Shown: one piece after another, positions 26,521 to 37,028 of the stretch
Position numbering within the stretch: position 1 is the first letter of the stretch
How the letters are laid out: each line of letters begins with the position of its first letter
Source of the DNA: Bacteroidales bacterium
GTDB lineage: Bacteria; Bacteroidota; Bacteroidia; Bacteroidales; Marinilabiliaceae
DNA: 64,000 nt
Reading direction: 5' to 3'
NCBI GenBank assembly: GCA_024401355.1
Contig: JAKSLF010000012.1
Span: forward strand, 1-64,000
The notes under the pieces: generated by a model
The model's database searches: none
What the model was told of the DNA's origin: nothing
Seen by the model: only the letters and a program-made list of their open reading frames with translations
Program-made: the position numbers and the translations under genes

Positions 26521-28836
26521 TTGAATACTAAATTCTTAATATTATTATTTTATATATCATTCTTTGCCGTATGTTCTTATGCGCAGAAGGTTTATGGTAA
26601 CATCTCCGATGCTTCTACCGGCGAACTTCTTGTTGGTGTCGTTGTCGATAATTCCCATAACAAGGCTGTTGTCTCCGATTACGACGGAAATTATTCTCTT
26701 GCTCTCAATAAAGGTGAGTATGATATTTCCTTTTCTTATTTAGGTTATGTCACCAAGGTCATACATGTTACTGTCAACGGATCCACTAAGCTCGATGTAA
26801 AGCTCGATCCTTCTTCAACTTCTATCGACGAGATTGTTGTAACTGCCGATGATAAGAGGGAAAAACTCTCTTCACCCGAGATGGGTGTACAGAAGCTTCA
26901 GGCTAAGACTATCAAGTCCGTTCCTGTCCTCCTTGGCGAAACCGATGTCATTAAGGTTATGCAGCTTATGCCTGGTGTACAAGCCGCTAGTGAGGGTAGT
27001 ACTGGCTTCAGTGTGCGTGGTGGCAATCCCGATCAGAATTTGGTCCTCCTCGATGGCGCAACTATCTATAATGCCGGACATTTCATGGGATTTTTCTCTG
27101 TCTTTAATAATGATGCTATCAATAATGTCAAACTCTATAAAGGCGATATGCCTGCCAATTATGGTGGACGTCTTGCATCTATGCTCGAGGTTAATATGAA
27201 CGATGGCGACAAGCAGAAATATCATGTCAATGGTGGTGTCGGACTTATCTCTTCACGACTTACTGTCGATGGCCCTATCGTCAAGGATAAGACTTCTTTT
27301 ATGCTCAGTGGACGACGTACCTATTTCGACATCTTTTTGCCTTTCGCTACCAACGAAACTGCTAAAGAGAGTGATATATATTTCTATGATGTCAACGCTC
27401 GCATTTCTCATACTGTCAATGACAATAACCACCTCTTCGTAAGCGCTTATCTGGGGCGTGATTTGTTCGATTATCCTATCGCCGGTATGGAGTTTGGAAA
27501 TAAGTCTGTATCATTGCGTTGGAGCCATATATTTAATCAAAAGAATTATCTCAATTTAACTGCTCATATCGTCAATAGTGACTACCGTATCGCTATGGAT
27601 TTTGATGCCGCTTCTAAAGCTACTATGGGGTCTGTTATCAAGGATTATGGTCTTAGGGCTGAGTTCAATTCCAAGGTCGGCGAATCTCATTCTCTCAATT
27701 ACGGTTTTACTCTGACTAAGCACGATTTCCAGCCAGGATCTGCCAGGGGTAGGGGAGATATGTCTATGTTGGGTAAGGTCGATATGCCTAAGAATAAGGC
27801 TCTCGAAACTTCACTATTTATTGCTAATACCGAACAGGTTTGTACCCCATTGACTCTCAAATACGGACTTCGATTGTCCACTTTCCATAATTATGGTTCT
27901 ACTACTGTCTATCGCTACGATAAAGACTACAATGTGTCTGATACTATTAATCAGAGTGGTTTTTATAATACTAACATAGGCCTTGAACCAAGATTTGCAT
28001 TGTCCTATGTAGTAAATGGTCACTCTTCTGTCAAGGCTGCTTATACACGTAGCTACCAATATCTCCAGCAGGCTAGCGCTTCCGCTTCAGGTACTCCTAT
28101 GGATGTGTGGTATATGACTTCTCCTAATGTCAAGCCACAGCTCTCCGACCAGGTTTCAATAGGTTACTTTCATAACTTGAATGACAATAATATAGAACTG
28201 TCATTTGAAGCTTTTTATAAGGCAATGAAACATACTATTGACTTCAAGGACCATCCAAGGCTTATGCTCAATAAATTCCTCGAAGGTGAGTTACGTTTCG
28301 GCTCGTCTCGTTCCTATGGACTTGAAATGATGGCTAAGATGGAGTTCAAAAAGTGGAACGGATGGATTAGCTATACTCTTTCTAAGGGCGACCGTAAGGT
28401 TGAGCAGATTAATAATGGTAATCGGTACATGTCTCCTTACAACCATACCCATGATGTGAGTGTCGTAGGAACTTATGTTTTCAACGATCGTATCAGTGTT
28501 TCCGGCAACTGGGTTTTCATCAGCGGTGCACCAACTACTTTCCCTGTCGCTCGCTATGAGGTTGGTGGCGATATTGTGCCGTTCTATTCTTCCCGCAATG
28601 ACGATAGAATGCCTAATTACCATCGCCTCGATCTTTCTATGACTCTTAAATGTCGCAAAAATCCATCCCGCCGTTGGAAAGGCGAATGGGTCTTCTCGTT
28701 CTATAATGCCTATAATCATCATAATACTTGGGCTATTCGTTTCCAGCGCCAAGAGGATGATACTAATACTATAAAAGCAAAGAGTGTCTATCTTTTCCCT
28801 ATTATTCCTTCCGTTTCATATAATTTTAAATTCTAG
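26521..28836 (+). CDS. TonB-dependent receptor with carboxypeptidase-like N-domain
   Basis: 771 residues, read from a TTG at 26521 because no suitable ATG exists before the signal peptide (FLILLFYISFFAVCSYAQ). Residues ~24-100 are a carboxypeptidase-regulatory-like domain (VYGNISDASTGELLVGVVVD); ~105-230 the plug (DEIVVTADD, GFSVRGGNPDQNLVLLDGATIYN); the remainder a barrel ending SVSYNFKF. It is about 250 residues shorter than SusC. The next gene is a DUF4249 lipoprotein, a pairing seen across Bacteroidota. The ligand is unknown. Confidence 0.88.
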   Translation: MNTKFLILLFYISFFAVCSYAQKVYGNISDASTGELLVGVVVDNSHNKAVVSDYDGNYSLALNKGEYDISFSYLGYVTKVIHVTVNGSTKLDVKLDPSSTSIDEIVVTADDKREKLSSPEMGVQKLQAKTIKSVPVLLGETDVIKVMQLMPGVQAASEGSTGFSVRGGNPDQNLVLLDGATIYNAGHFMGFFSVFNNDAINNVKLYKGDMPANYGGRLASMLEVNMNDGDKQKYHVNGGVGLISSRLTVDGPIVKDKTSFMLSGRRTYFDIFLPFATNETAKESDIYFYDVNARISHTVNDNNHLFVSAYLGRDLFDYPIAGMEFGNKSVSLRWSHIFNQKNYLNLTAHIVNSDYRIAMDFDAASKATMGSVIKDYGLRAEFNSKVGESHSLNYGFTLTKHDFQPGSARGRGDMSMLGKVDMPKNKALETSLFIANTEQVCTPLTLKYGLRLSTFHNYGSTTVYRYDKDYNVSDTINQSGFYNTNIGLEPRFALSYVVNGHSSVKAAYTRSYQYLQQASASASGTPMDVWYMTSPNVKPQLSDQVSIGYFHNLNDNNIELSFEAFYKAMKHTIDFKDHPRLMLNKFLEGELRFGSSRSYGLEMMAKMEFKKWNGWISYTLSKGDRKVEQINNGNRYMSPYNHTHDVSVVGTYVFNDRISVSGNWVFISGAPTTFPVARYEVGGDIVPFYSSRNDDRMPNYHRLDLSMTLKCRKNPSRRWKGEWVFSFYNAYNHHNTWAIRFQRQEDDTNTIKAKSVYLFPIIPSVSYNFKF

Positions 28837-28843
28837 TGCTACA

Positions 28844-29683
28844 ATGAGATATATAACATCATTTATACTGTCACTTCTTTTGATATCATGTTCCGAAGAC
28901 ATTGATCTGACGCTCTCATCAACTTCTCGATTCCTTGTTGTTGATGGACATATCTGCGATAAGGTTTCCCCGTATAATTATGTGCGTCTGACTTTCTCTT
29001 CCGAGTATTTCAACAATCTTTCTTCTCCTGCTGTTCGTGGAGCTAAGGTAGTTATAAGTGATGGTGAAAATGACATTGTTTTCGTTGAAGATGAACCTGG
29101 CTTCTATATGGCTCCACCTCAATTTGCCGGTCTTCATGGTAAGGTTTATCATCTTTCTATCTCTGATGTCGATGTCGACTCCGATGGTACTCCTGAATCT
29201 TATTCTGCCGAGGCTACTATGCCACCTACTTATGATATCGATTCTGTTGTCTGTAGTTATGACAAGTTTGTTCAGGCATATAAGTTGGGTCTCTATGCCC
29301 GGGAAGATGTCGATACTCGCAATTTCTATATGTTCGGCATGTCATACAAGGATTCGTTAATTACTGATTCATATACTCGTTTTGCATATACCGATGACAG
29401 ATGGTTTGCCAGCGACTATTGTTGGGGTGCCACTATTTTCATGTTCAATGACGAAAGTATTAAGGGTGGAAAAGTCGTAGAGGGCGACACCATTACGATG
29501 CACGCCCTCTCTATCAATGAAGATTTCTATAAATACGTTAATGCCGTCGACGACATAGATTCTGGCTCCAATCCTATGCATAGTAGTACTCCCGCCAATG
29601 CCATAGGAAATATCTCTAATGGAGCTCTAGGTTTCTTTACAGCTTTCGCATGGGTTAGTTCTACCACTACTGTTAAAAGGTAG
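28844..29683 (+). CDS. DUF4249 lipoprotein, partner of the TonB receptor
   Basis: 279 residues from ATG 28844, 7 bp after the receptor stop; a longer reading from 28784 overlaps the receptor and lacks a signal. The lipoprotein signal is short (MRYITSFILSLLLISC, Cys16). The rest is beta-rich with the DUF4249 pattern: SRFLVVDGHI, VRLTFSSEYF, GAKVVISDG, PGFYMAP, GKVYHLSI and a terminal NISNGALGFFTAF. It probably sits at the outer membrane and works with the upstream receptor, in the place SusD has beside SusC. Confidence 0.85.
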   Translation: MRYITSFILSLLLISCSEDIDLTLSSTSRFLVVDGHICDKVSPYNYVRLTFSSEYFNNLSSPAVRGAKVVISDGENDIVFVEDEPGFYMAPPQFAGLHGKVYHLSISDVDVDSDGTPESYSAEATMPPTYDIDSVVCSYDKFVQAYKLGLYAREDVDTRNFYMFGMSYKDSLITDSYTRFAYTDDRWFASDYCWGATIFMFNDESIKGGKVVEGDTITMHALSINEDFYKYVNAVDDIDSGSNPMHSSTPANAIGNISNGALGFFTAFAWVSSTTTVKR

Positions 29684-29694
29684 CCCAATTTGCC

Positions 29695-29730
29695 AAAAAA
29701 AGCGCCATTCCCTTCACAGGGATATGGCGC
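29695..29730 (-). terminator. Terminator of mscL (minus strand)
   Basis: Hairpin GCGCCAT-CCC/GGG-ATGGCGC between 29702 and 29730 with one mismatch region; on the minus strand it is followed by seven T (29695-29701). It lies between two convergent genes and may also slow plus-strand transcription. Confidence 0.85.
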
Positions 29731-29770
29731 ACGTATAAAGAAAAATTTTGTCTAGAAGTTTCTATATTTT

Positions 29771-30184
29771 CTACTTGTTCTTCAACAAGTCACGTATTTC
29801 TGTCAAAAGCTTTTCCTCTGCCGATGGTTCTGGTGCAGGCGCTGGCTTCTCCTCTTCCTGCTTCTTGCGAAGGTTTGTGAGAGCGTTGATGCCCTTGACA
29901 AGCATGAAGATTGAGAATGCAACGATAATAAAATCAATTACTACCTGAAGGAAATTACCATAGTTCAATGTAACTGCATCTACACCTTCTGCTGCTGCTT
30001 TCAATGTAATCTTAAGGTCTGAAAAGTTTACACCACCGATAAGTACACCGATTGGAGGCATTATAACGTCTGCTACAAGTGATGATACAATCTTGCCGAA
30101 GGCACCGCCTATTACTACACCGACTGCCATATCGACTACATTGCCTCGCATTGCGAAGTCCTTAAATTCTTTGAGCATTCCCAT
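29771..30184 (-). CDS. mscL: Large-conductance mechanosensitive channel
   Basis: 137 residues. MscL opens under membrane tension to release solutes in hypo-osmotic shock. Visible: N-terminal amphipathic helix [22 protein letters not shown]1 [23 protein letters not shown], periplasmic loop, TM2 [23 protein letters not shown], then a charged C-terminal bundle ([21 protein letters not shown]). Length and order are normal. Monocistronic. Confidence 0.96.
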   Translation of the reverse strand: MGMLKEFKDFAMRGNVVDMAVGVVIGGAFGKIVSSLVADVIMPPIGVLIGGVNFSDLKITLKAAAEGVDAVTLNYGNFLQVVIDFIIVAFSIFMLVKGINALTNLRKKQEEEKPAPAPEPSAEEKLLTEIRDLLKNK

Positions 30185-30284
30185 TAGAGTATTCTATTTT
30201 TTAGTTGTTATTTTATTAATTTTATATGTTTTGTTCTACGCATCTGTTTGCTTAAAGTTACAATATATAGTCGTTTTTTGAATG

Positions 30285-31187
30285 TCATTTCATACTCATT
30301 TTGTATTTCAAAATTTTAAGGTGGTTTATTATGCGTCTATATATCGAACACCCATATTTTCTTCTGAACGATTTCTCTATTCTGCTGTCTATTTCTATTC
30401 TTTCTACAAATCGATCGCTGTCTATTTTGTCGGTCACTTTTGTCTCATATTTTTCTGTTCTTCTCATGTTCGTACCACTTCCGTCTGTTCCAATGTTTCC
30501 AACTAGTGAATCCACTGGATATATGGTCGGCTCACCACTTTTATATCCAGCATAGCAAAAGCGTATCGACCATGAATGTATCTCCCCAATCCTCTGCCTC
30601 AATAACATTGCCGATAGATCTGAACCCGATTTGTCAAATTCTTTTCTCTTTTCTCTGCTGCTTATGAAGGTGTCGAAGTCTTTTACGTCCCAATCCACTT
30701 TATCCCACTTTTTTTTCCATGTTCCCCATCCCCATGAACAGTTTCTGTTTATTGCGTATGTACTATGTTTGTAATCTTGTGGTATATCTATATTTGGACT
30801 GTATCCAGCCACCGAAAATACTCCTTTGTCTTTATAGTATTCAAGTGCGGCGTTCATATATTTCAAAAAGCCTTCCGATACTTCCAGGTCATCTTCAAGT
30901 ACTATCGCTTTCCCATATTTTCCTATTACATCCGTGACGCCTTCTATGATGTTTTGTGCCAAACCTATGTTTTTCTCTCGTTCTACTATTTCTACATTTG
31001 CAAATCCTTCAGTTTTATGCGCTATGTCTCTTACTTCTTCTACTTTTGGGTCTCTTCCATTTTTTGCGCCGTCTGCATATATTATCAGACAGCTTTCCTT
31101 GGCACCGTCACTTTTTTTCAATGCTTCTATTGTACGTAGTGTATGCTTCGGTCTGTTATATACAAATAGTATTATAGGTGCGTTCAT
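30285..31187 (-). CDS. Glycosyltransferase (GT2/GNT-I-like fold)
   Basis: 300 residues. The GT-A core is readable: APIILFVYNRPKHTLRTIEAL at the start, SCLIIYADGAKNG, GLAQNIIEGV and the metal-binding AIVLEDDLEVSEGFLKYMN (EDD in place of DxD). CSWGWGTWKKKWDKVDWDV is typical of Bacteroidales members. No membrane segment; it acts in the cytoplasm, probably on a surface polysaccharide or glycolipid. It overlaps the thiE-like gene upstream by 4 bp (ATGA), so the two are coupled although their functions seem unrelated. Confidence 0.82.
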   Translation of the reverse strand: MNAPIILFVYNRPKHTLRTIEALKKSDGAKESCLIIYADGAKNGRDPKVEEVRDIAHKTEGFANVEIVEREKNIGLAQNIIEGVTDVIGKYGKAIVLEDDLEVSEGFLKYMNAALEYYKDKGVFSVAGYSPNIDIPQDYKHSTYAINRNCSWGWGTWKKKWDKVDWDVKDFDTFISSREKRKEFDKSGSDLSAMLLRQRIGEIHSWSIRFCYAGYKSGEPTIYPVDSLVGNIGTDGSGTNMRRTEKYETKVTDKIDSDRFVERIEIDSRIEKSFRRKYGCSIYRRIINHLKILKYKMSMK

Positions 31188-31822
31188 GGCTTGATATTAC
31201 TTACTGCGTTTTTGTATTCTTCAAAGCGTTTCATTATGGCTTCCATGTTTTCTTCTTCCGGCTTTTTCCCCCATATTCCTCCCAGTACTGCTATCCCTCC
31301 AAATCCAATTCTAGATAGTTCTTCAATGTGTTTTGTGCATATTCCTCCCAAGGCTATCACTCTTTCGTTTATTATGCCTTTGTCTCTGGCTTTCAACAGT
31401 TCATCAATGCTGAATCCCGAATTGTATCCCTCTTTGGATATGCTGTCATATATAGGGCTCAAGAAGCAGTAATCATATCTGTCCGAATATTTTTCTACTT
31501 CTTCTATGCTGTGGCACGATGCTGCTGTTTTTCCTCTCCATTGTTTTATGTCATTCTTCTGGTGGTTATCCAGCATGTTTTCTTCTTTGGCAAAGTTTCT
31601 CTCTATGCCCGAGGCACCATACTTTTCAGCCAAATCATAGTAGTAATGTACTGTCACTCTACTTAGTTCTTCCGTTGTCAATGCTGCCAGAATTTCTTCT
31701 GTCCCTGCCTCATCCCCTGGTTTTCTGATGTGTATGCGGTCTGCTCCTTCATCTAGCATCTGCTTGATGATTTCTACTTCTTTATCGAACCTTCGAGGGT
31801 ATGTTACTACTATCATCTTCAT
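31184..31822 (-). CDS. ThiE/TenI-family protein (thiamine phosphate synthase-like)
   Basis: 212 residues forming one TIM barrel. MKMIVVTYPRRFDKEVEI, RIHIRKPG, KTAASCHSIEEVEKY, YCFLSPIYDSISKEGYNSGF and VIALGGI match the short ThiE-like proteins of Bacteroidales. ThiE joins the pyrimidine and thiazole halves of thiamine phosphate; TenI-like members isomerise thiazole tautomers or have lost synthase activity. Which of these applies cannot be told here. It lies 8 kb from thiG-thiC and has no TPP element in front, which slightly favours a TenI or accessory role. Confidence 0.75.
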   Translation of the reverse strand: MKMIVVTYPRRFDKEVEIIKQMLDEGADRIHIRKPGDEAGTEEILAALTTEELSRVTVHYYYDLAEKYGASGIERNFAKEENMLDNHQKNDIKQWRGKTAASCHSIEEVEKYSDRYDYCFLSPIYDSISKEGYNSGFSIDELLKARDKGIINERVIALGGICTKHIEELSRIGFGGIAVLGGIWGKKPEEENMEAIMKRFEEYKNAVSNIKP

Positions 31823-31880
31823 GTTAGCAAAGATAATAATTATTCCATTATCTCCATTCCAACTGTTATTCTGAAATAAA

Positions 31881-31911
31881 AACGCACTGCTAGTATTTCT
31901 AACAGTGCGTT
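31881..31911 (-). terminator. Terminator of pflB (minus strand)
   Basis: Stem AACGCACTG (31881-31889) with CAGTGCGTT (31903-31911), plus inner TAG/CTA pairing; on the minus strand TTTTTATTTC follows. Confidence 0.88.
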
Positions 31912-31934
31912 CGTTTTATTTAGGTTTTATCAGT

Positions 31935-34172
31935 TTACAGAGAATGATTGATTGTTCTTGACAATACATCCAACTGCTGTTCACGTGTCAGCTTTACAAA
32001 GTTTACTGCATAGCCCGATACACGTATTGTCAATTGTGGATATTTCTCAGGATGTTCCATCGCATCGACAAGCAATTCTTTGTCAAATACGTTTACATTC
32101 AGGTGATGACCGCCGTCAGGTGTGAAGTATCCATCCATCAAGTTCACCAGGTTGTTTATCTTTGTCTCCTTCTCTTTGCCAAGTGTAGATGGCGATATTG
32201 CAAATGTATATGATATGCCGTCATGTGCATGCTGGAAAGGAAGTTTTGCTACTGATGCCAATGCGGCTACCGCACCCTTCACGTCTCTTCCGTTCATTGG
32301 GTTTGCTCCTGGCGCAAATGGCGCACCTGCAGGACGACCGTCTGGTGTCGCACCTGTCTTCTTGCCATATACCACATTCGATGTGATTGTCAATACCGAC
32401 TGGGTTGGTATCGCATGACGGTATGTCTCATGCTGACGCATGAATTCCATGAATTTCTCTGTTACCATCATTGCTATCTTGTCTGTAGCATCGTCATTGT
32501 TGCCGTATGGCACGTACGATCCTTCATTCTCAAAGCCAACTGCCAATCCTCTTTCGTCACGCAATATCTTTACTTTGCCAAACTTAATTGCTGCCAATGA
32601 GTCTGTCACTATCGAGAGACCAGCTATTCCTGTCGCACGTGTTCTCTCTACGTCACCATCATGAAGCGACATCTCAAATGCTTCGTAGTTATATTTGTCG
32701 TGCATGTAATGAATTATCTTGAGCGCATTGACGTATGTCTTTGCCAACCAACGCATCATCTGCTCAAATTTGTTCATTACGTCCTCATATTCAAGGTAGT
32801 CACCAGTGATAGGCGCATATTCTGGAGATACCTGCTCGCCTGTTATCTCGTCTTTACCTCCGTTGATAGCATAAAGAAGACACTTTGCCAAGTTCGCTCT
32901 CGCACCGAAGAACTGCATTTGCTTGCCTATCTTCATTGGACTGACGCAACATGCTATTCCATAGTCATCGCCATACTCAACACGCATCAGGTCGTCGTTC
33001 TCATACTGTATTGCCGATGTCTCTATTGATATCTTTGCACAGTAGTTCTTCCATGCTTCAGGCAGGTTGGCACTCCAGAGTACTGTCAGGTTTGGCTCAG
33101 GCGCAGGTCCAAGGTTTGTCAATGTGTGGAGGAATCTGAAACATGTCTTTGTTACCAGTGTTCGTCCATCTACACCCTGTCCACCAAGACTCTCTGTCAC
33201 CCATATTGGGTCTCCTGAAAAGAGGTCATTATATTCTGGCGTACGAAGGAATCTGACAATTCTAAGCTTGATTATCAGCTGGTCTATGAGTTCCTGAGCT
33301 TCTGCTTCTGTCAATTTTCCTTCCTTTATGTCTTTCTCTATGAAGATGTCAAGGAATGTCGATACACGACCTAGCGACATTGCTGCACCATCCTGGTCTT
33401 TTACAGCACCTAGATAGCCGAAATATACAAACTGTACTGCCTCATGTGCGTTCTGTGCCGGACGTGTCACGTCGAAACCATAGTTCGCACACATCTTCAC
33501 GAAGTCTTTCAATGCTTTTATCTGCTCCGATGTCTCCTCACGCTGCTGAATGGCTTCTTCTGTCATCTCCTGTATGTCGAGACGGTCTAGGAAACGCTTC
33601 TTCTCCGCTATCAGGTTGTCTGTTCCATAGAGCGCAATACGACGATAGTCACCTATGATTCGACCTCGTCCGTATGCATCTGGCAAACCTGTGATGATGT
33701 GCGAATGACGTGCTGCACGTATATCTGCATTATATGCTGAAAATACGCCTTCGTTGTGTGTCTTGCGATGTTTTGTGTATATCTCTTTTGTTACAGGATC
33801 AAGTTTGTAGCCGTATGCCTCAAGTGCCGCCTCTACCATTCTTATGCCACCTCGTGGAAATATTCCTCGTTTCAATGGAGCATCTGTCTGAAGACCTACG
33901 ATTACTTCATTTTCTTTGTCGATGTAGCCCGCACCGTATGATGTCAATGTCTGTGGTATGCGTGTCTCAGCATCTACGACTCCTTTCTCACGCTCTACCT
34001 TGAACATCTCGGTGAGCTTGTTCCATACTTTGAGGGTTTTTTCTGTTGGTCCGACGAGAAACGATTCGTCGCCTGTGTAAGGTGTGTAATTGTGCTGTAT
34101 GAAGTCGCGTACGTTTATCTCACGCTTCCACATGTAGCCATCGAAATGATCTATACAATTTGATAACTTCAT
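31935..34172 (-). CDS. pflB: Formate C-acetyltransferase (pyruvate formate-lyase)
   Basis: 745 residues, close to the usual 750-760. PflB converts pyruvate and CoA to acetyl-CoA and formate in anaerobic metabolism. The two active-site cysteines are in GIACCVSPM (~413-421) and the glycyl radical loop RVSGYAVNF lies ~22 residues from the end. Also seen: [11 protein letters not shown] and [19 protein letters not shown] clear promoter and terminator flank it, so it is monocistronic. The activating enzyme gene pflA is not adjacent but 22 kb away (56774-57505), also on the minus strand. Confidence 0.96.
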   Translation of the reverse strand: MKLSNCIDHFDGYMWKREINVRDFIQHNYTPYTGDESFLVGPTEKTLKVWNKLTEMFKVEREKGVVDAETRIPQTLTSYGAGYIDKENEVIVGLQTDAPLKRGIFPRGGIRMVEAALEAYGYKLDPVTKEIYTKHRKTHNEGVFSAYNADIRAARHSHIITGLPDAYGRGRIIGDYRRIALYGTDNLIAEKKRFLDRLDIQEMTEEAIQQREETSEQIKALKDFVKMCANYGFDVTRPAQNAHEAVQFVYFGYLGAVKDQDGAAMSLGRVSTFLDIFIEKDIKEGKLTEAEAQELIDQLIIKLRIVRFLRTPEYNDLFSGDPIWVTESLGGQGVDGRTLVTKTCFRFLHTLTNLGPAPEPNLTVLWSANLPEAWKNYCAKISIETSAIQYENDDLMRVEYGDDYGIACCVSPMKIGKQMQFFGARANLAKCLLYAINGGKDEITGEQVSPEYAPITGDYLEYEDVMNKFEQMMRWLAKTYVNALKIIHYMHDKYNYEAFEMSLHDGDVERTRATGIAGLSIVTDSLAAIKFGKVKILRDERGLAVGFENEGSYVPYGNNDDATDKIAMMVTEKFMEFMRQHETYRHAIPTQSVLTITSNVVYGKKTGATPDGRPAGAPFAPGANPMNGRDVKGAVAALASVAKLPFQHAHDGISYTFAISPSTLGKEKETKINNLVNLMDGYFTPDGGHHLNVNVFDKELLVDAMEHPEKYPQLTIRVSGYAVNFVKLTREQQLDVLSRTINHSL

Positions 34173-34205
34173 CGTTGTTGTTTTTTGTTGCTTTTATTCT
34201 GACAA

Positions 34206-34213
34206 CAAAGTTA
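34206..34213 (-). promoter_or_regulatory. -7 element of pflB
   Basis: TAACTTTG on the minus strand, exact TAnnTTTG match, 33 bp before the pflB ATG. Confidence 0.65.
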
Positions 34214-34273
34214 GATTTTTTATTACCCCTATTCATGAAATGAATCCTATATATATATAAAATACATTAAAAC

Positions 34274-34308
34274 AAAAATGGCCGCCTGCTGTCACAGCAG
34301 TACGGCCA
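34274..34308 (-). terminator. Terminator after queA (minus strand)
   Basis: Two-part stem: TGGCCG/CGGCCA (34279-34284, 34303-34308) and CTGCTG/CAGCAG (34286-34291, 34295-34300); on the minus strand it is followed by TTTTTGTTTT. It closes the ftsX-to-queA operon and separates it from pflB. Confidence 0.9.
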
Positions 34309-34343
34309 AATAATACATGAAAAAACTATTATTGTGTATTTTA

Positions 34344-35396
34344 TTAGTCTACTATAAGCATTGCATCACCGTATGCGCCAATCTTGTAGCCCTCTTTCAT
34401 CGCTACTTCGTATGCGTTCATTACGTTCTTGTATCCGCCAAATGCACATACCATCATCAAAAGTGTCGAATATGGCTCGTGGAAGTTGCTTATCATCGAA
34501 TTTGCCACATTGAATTCGTATGGAGGGAAGATGAATTTGTTTGTCCATCCCTCGTATGGTTTGATATGGCCAAATGTCGAATATGCTGTCTCCAGTGCAC
34601 GCATTGTGGTTGTTCCTACTGCACACACTTTTCGTTTGCCGTCTTTAGCTTTATTTACTATGCCACATGCTTCGTCACCCACAAAAAGCTGCTCGCTTTC
34701 CATCTTGTGCTTTGTGAGGTCTTCTACATCTACGTTTCTGAAGTTGCCAAGACCTACATGTGCCGTGATGTTTGCAAATTCTACTCCTTTTATCTCCAGA
34801 CGTTTCAACAGTCTGCGGCTAAAATGAAGTCCAGCGGCTGGTGCAGCAACTGCTCCCTCATTCTTTGCATATATTGTCTGATATGCTTCTGCATCTGCTG
34901 GTTCTGGGTCTCGCTCTATATATTCTGGAAGCGGTGTGTGTCCAAGGCTGTAGAGTATGTTCTTGAATTCATCAGGATCACCATCATACAGAAAACGCAA
35001 CGAACGTCCACGCGATGTAGTGTTGTCTATTACTTCTGCCACCATCGAGTTGTCCTCGCCAAAGTATAGCTTATTGCCTATACGTATTTTTCTTGCAGGG
35101 TCTACAAGCACATCCCACAGATGCTGTTCCGGTATAAGCTCGCGAAGGAGGAATACTTTGATGTTTGCTCCCGTCTTTTCCTTGTTGCCGTCAAGGCGCG
35201 CAGGAAATACTTTCGTGTCGTTGAATACTATTACGTCTTTCTCGTCAAAGTAGTCAAGTACGTCACGGAAGATCTTGTGCTCTATTTCGCCAGTCTTGCG
35301 ATGCAGTACAAGCAGACGTGCCTCCTCACGCTCCTCTCTCGGATACTGTGCAAAGGCGTCGTCAGGTTTTTGGTAGCCAAACTCCGATAGTTTCAT
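34344..35396 (-). CDS. queA: S-adenosylmethionine:tRNA ribosyltransferase-isomerase
   Basis: 350 residues. QueA moves the ribosyl part of SAM onto preQ1 in the wobble base of GUN-anticodon tRNAs to form epoxyqueuosine. Family motifs: [14 protein letters not shown] at the start, [50 protein letters not shown] and [16 protein letters not shown]. Last gene of the truB-uppP operon, 23 bp after truB. QueD, which acts earlier in the same pathway, is at 62789-63232. Confidence 0.95.
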   Translation of the reverse strand: MKLSEFGYQKPDDAFAQYPREEREEARLLVLHRKTGEIEHKIFRDVLDYFDEKDVIVFNDTKVFPARLDGNKEKTGANIKVFLLRELIPEQHLWDVLVDPARKIRIGNKLYFGEDNSMVAEVIDNTTSRGRSLRFLYDGDPDEFKNILYSLGHTPLPEYIERDPEPADAEAYQTIYAKNEGAVAAPAAGLHFSRRLLKRLEIKGVEFANITAHVGLGNFRNVDVEDLTKHKMESEQLFVGDEACGIVNKAKDGKRKVCAVGTTTMRALETAYSTFGHIKPYEGWTNKFIFPPYEFNVANSMISNFHEPYSTLLMMVCAFGGYKNVMNAYEVAMKEGYKIGAYGDAMLIVD

Positions 35397-35419
35397 ATTA
35401 TATTAATTTACAACGTTTT

Positions 35420-36166
35420 TCATTTATTCTCTTCTGCAACGATCGGTGGCTGCTGCTTTATCAGTGCTTCCACCTGTTCCATTGTCAGACACTCTTTCTC
35501 ACTTATTCTTTCGCCATCTGCTGGCTCTATGGCCGTACGGCGCAATGCCGCCAGATGTGCCCCCGAATCCATGGTTTCACCCAAATCTCGGGCTATCGAG
35601 CGTATATATGTGCCTTTCGAACACGATATCCTCACTATTGCATCTATGGTCCCCTCACTGCTCTTTTCGACGCTCTCCACTTTCATGCTGTTGATAGTTA
35701 CTTTCCTGCTCTTCATTTCCACGTCTGTCTTTCCCTTGCGTGCAAATTCGTATGCTCTCTTGCCGTCTATCCTTATGGCTGAATACATTGGAGGCACCTG
35801 TTCTATCTCACCGGTAAATTTCTCGGCTATCACTTTCTCCAGAGCCTCTTTCGTGATGTGCTCTGTAGCATAGCTTCCTTCCGGCTCTGTCTCAAGGTCA
35901 CACGATGGTGTCGTCTGTCCAAATCTTACTCGCGCCACATACTCTTTGTCATGGTTCATCAGCTGTTCCAGCTTCTTTGTCGAACGTCCAGTGCAAACCA
36001 CCACGATGCCTGTGGCCAAAGGATCAAGCGTTCCGGCATGGCCCACTTTTATCTTCCTTATGCCCATGTAGTTCCTGAACATCAGACGTATCTTGTTTAC
36101 TACGTCAAACGATGTCCACTTCAGAGGCTTGTCTATGTATAGTGTTTCTCCAGCTATGAAGTCCAT
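35420..36166 (-). CDS. truB: tRNA pseudouridine-55 synthase
   Basis: 248 residues. TruB makes pseudouridine at position 55 of the T-loop in tRNAs. Start IDKPLKWTSFDVVNKIR, catalytic Asp in KVGHAGTLDPLATGIVVVC (~40-58), then RFGQTTPSCDLETE and SCSKGTYIRSIARDLGE. No long PUA extension, as in other Bacteroidota. It starts 4 bp after uppP stops. Confidence 0.95.
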   Translation of the reverse strand: MDFIAGETLYIDKPLKWTSFDVVNKIRLMFRNYMGIRKIKVGHAGTLDPLATGIVVVCTGRSTKKLEQLMNHDKEYVARVRFGQTTPSCDLETEPEGSYATEHITKEALEKVIAEKFTGEIEQVPPMYSAIRIDGKRAYEFARKGKTDVEMKSRKVTINSMKVESVEKSSEGTIDAIVRISCSKGTYIRSIARDLGETMDSGAHLAALRRTAIEPADGERISEKECLTMEQVEALIKQQPPIVAEENK

Positions 36167-36170
36167 TCTA

Positions 36171-36989
36171 TCAGAGCAGTATGAGTGTCAGTATACCTAC
36201 TATAGCACAATATATGGCGAAATATATCAGCTTGCATTTCTTCACAAGTGCTATCATCCATTTGCATGCTATGCATCCGCTTACAAACGCTGCGATAAAG
36301 CCTACAATAATTGCCGATACCGACAACGGTTCACTTGCACCATGCTCTGCCAGATATTCCGCACTTGGAGCTACAATATGCTTGAAGTCAAGCAATGCTT
36401 CGCCTACTATCGGAGGTATTACCATCAGAAACGAAAACTGGGCCAGGTTTTTCTTGCTGTTGCCTAGCAGAAGTCCTGTCGCTATTGTCGATCCGCTTCT
36501 CGACAATCCTGGCAATACTGCTATTGCCTGAGCTATTCCTATTATCAAGGCATGAACAGGTGATATCTCCTCACGCTCCTGTGGCTTGTAGAAATGTGTC
36601 AGCGCCAGCAGACATGCTGTCACCAGCAGACATACTCCAACTACCATTAGGCTCCCCTCAAATATCTCATCTATGTAGTCCTTGAAGCAGAATCCTACTA
36701 TTGCTATTGGTATCATCGATACAATGATGTTCAATGCATATTTCTGCTCGCCATTCAACTGACCGTCCCACTTGAACAGACCTTTGAATATCCAGAACAC
36801 TTCTTTCCACAATACAACCAGCGTAGCAAGCACTGTCGCTACATGCACCACTATGTCAAACGTAAGACCGCCGACTTCTCCTGTACCCAATATTGCCTGA
36901 CCTATCTGCAGATGTCCGCTGCTGCTCACTGGTAGATACTCCGTGAAACCTTGCACAAGGCCCAATATCAATGCTTCTAATTCCGACAT
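36171..36989 (-). CDS. uppP: Undecaprenyl-diphosphatase (BacA/UppP)
   Basis: 272 residues and about eight membrane segments. It dephosphorylates undecaprenyl pyrophosphate to recycle the lipid carrier for peptidoglycan and surface glycans. Both active-site motifs are present: [16 protein letters not shown] (~15-30) and [19 protein letters not shown] (~158-176). It lies 39 bp downstream of the DUF3098 gene and 4 bp before truB. Confidence 0.95.
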   Translation of the reverse strand: MSELEALILGLVQGFTEYLPVSSSGHLQIGQAILGTGEVGGLTFDIVVHVATVLATLVVLWKEVFWIFKGLFKWDGQLNGEQKYALNIIVSMIPIAIVGFCFKDYIDEIFEGSLMVVGVCLLVTACLLALTHFYKPQEREEISPVHALIIGIAQAIAVLPGLSRSGSTIATGLLLGNSKKNLAQFSFLMVIPPIVGEALLDFKHIVAPSAEYLAEHGASEPLSVSAIIVGFIAAFVSGCIACKWMIALVKKCKLIYFAIYCAIVGILTLILL

Positions 36990-37028
36990 TAACCCAAATC
37001 TATTGTTATACGTTAATCTTAAGGTGTA

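Noticed and set aside
31781..31800. Match to the TTATCGAACCTTC repeat core
   Set aside because: It lies inside the ThiE-like coding sequence and codes for conserved residues (RRFDKE), so it is a chance match.
34317..35069. 250-codon open frame on the plus strand opposite queA
   Set aside because: Complete overlap with the well-supported queA; composition and Cys/Tyr/Val-rich translation are those of an antisense shadow.
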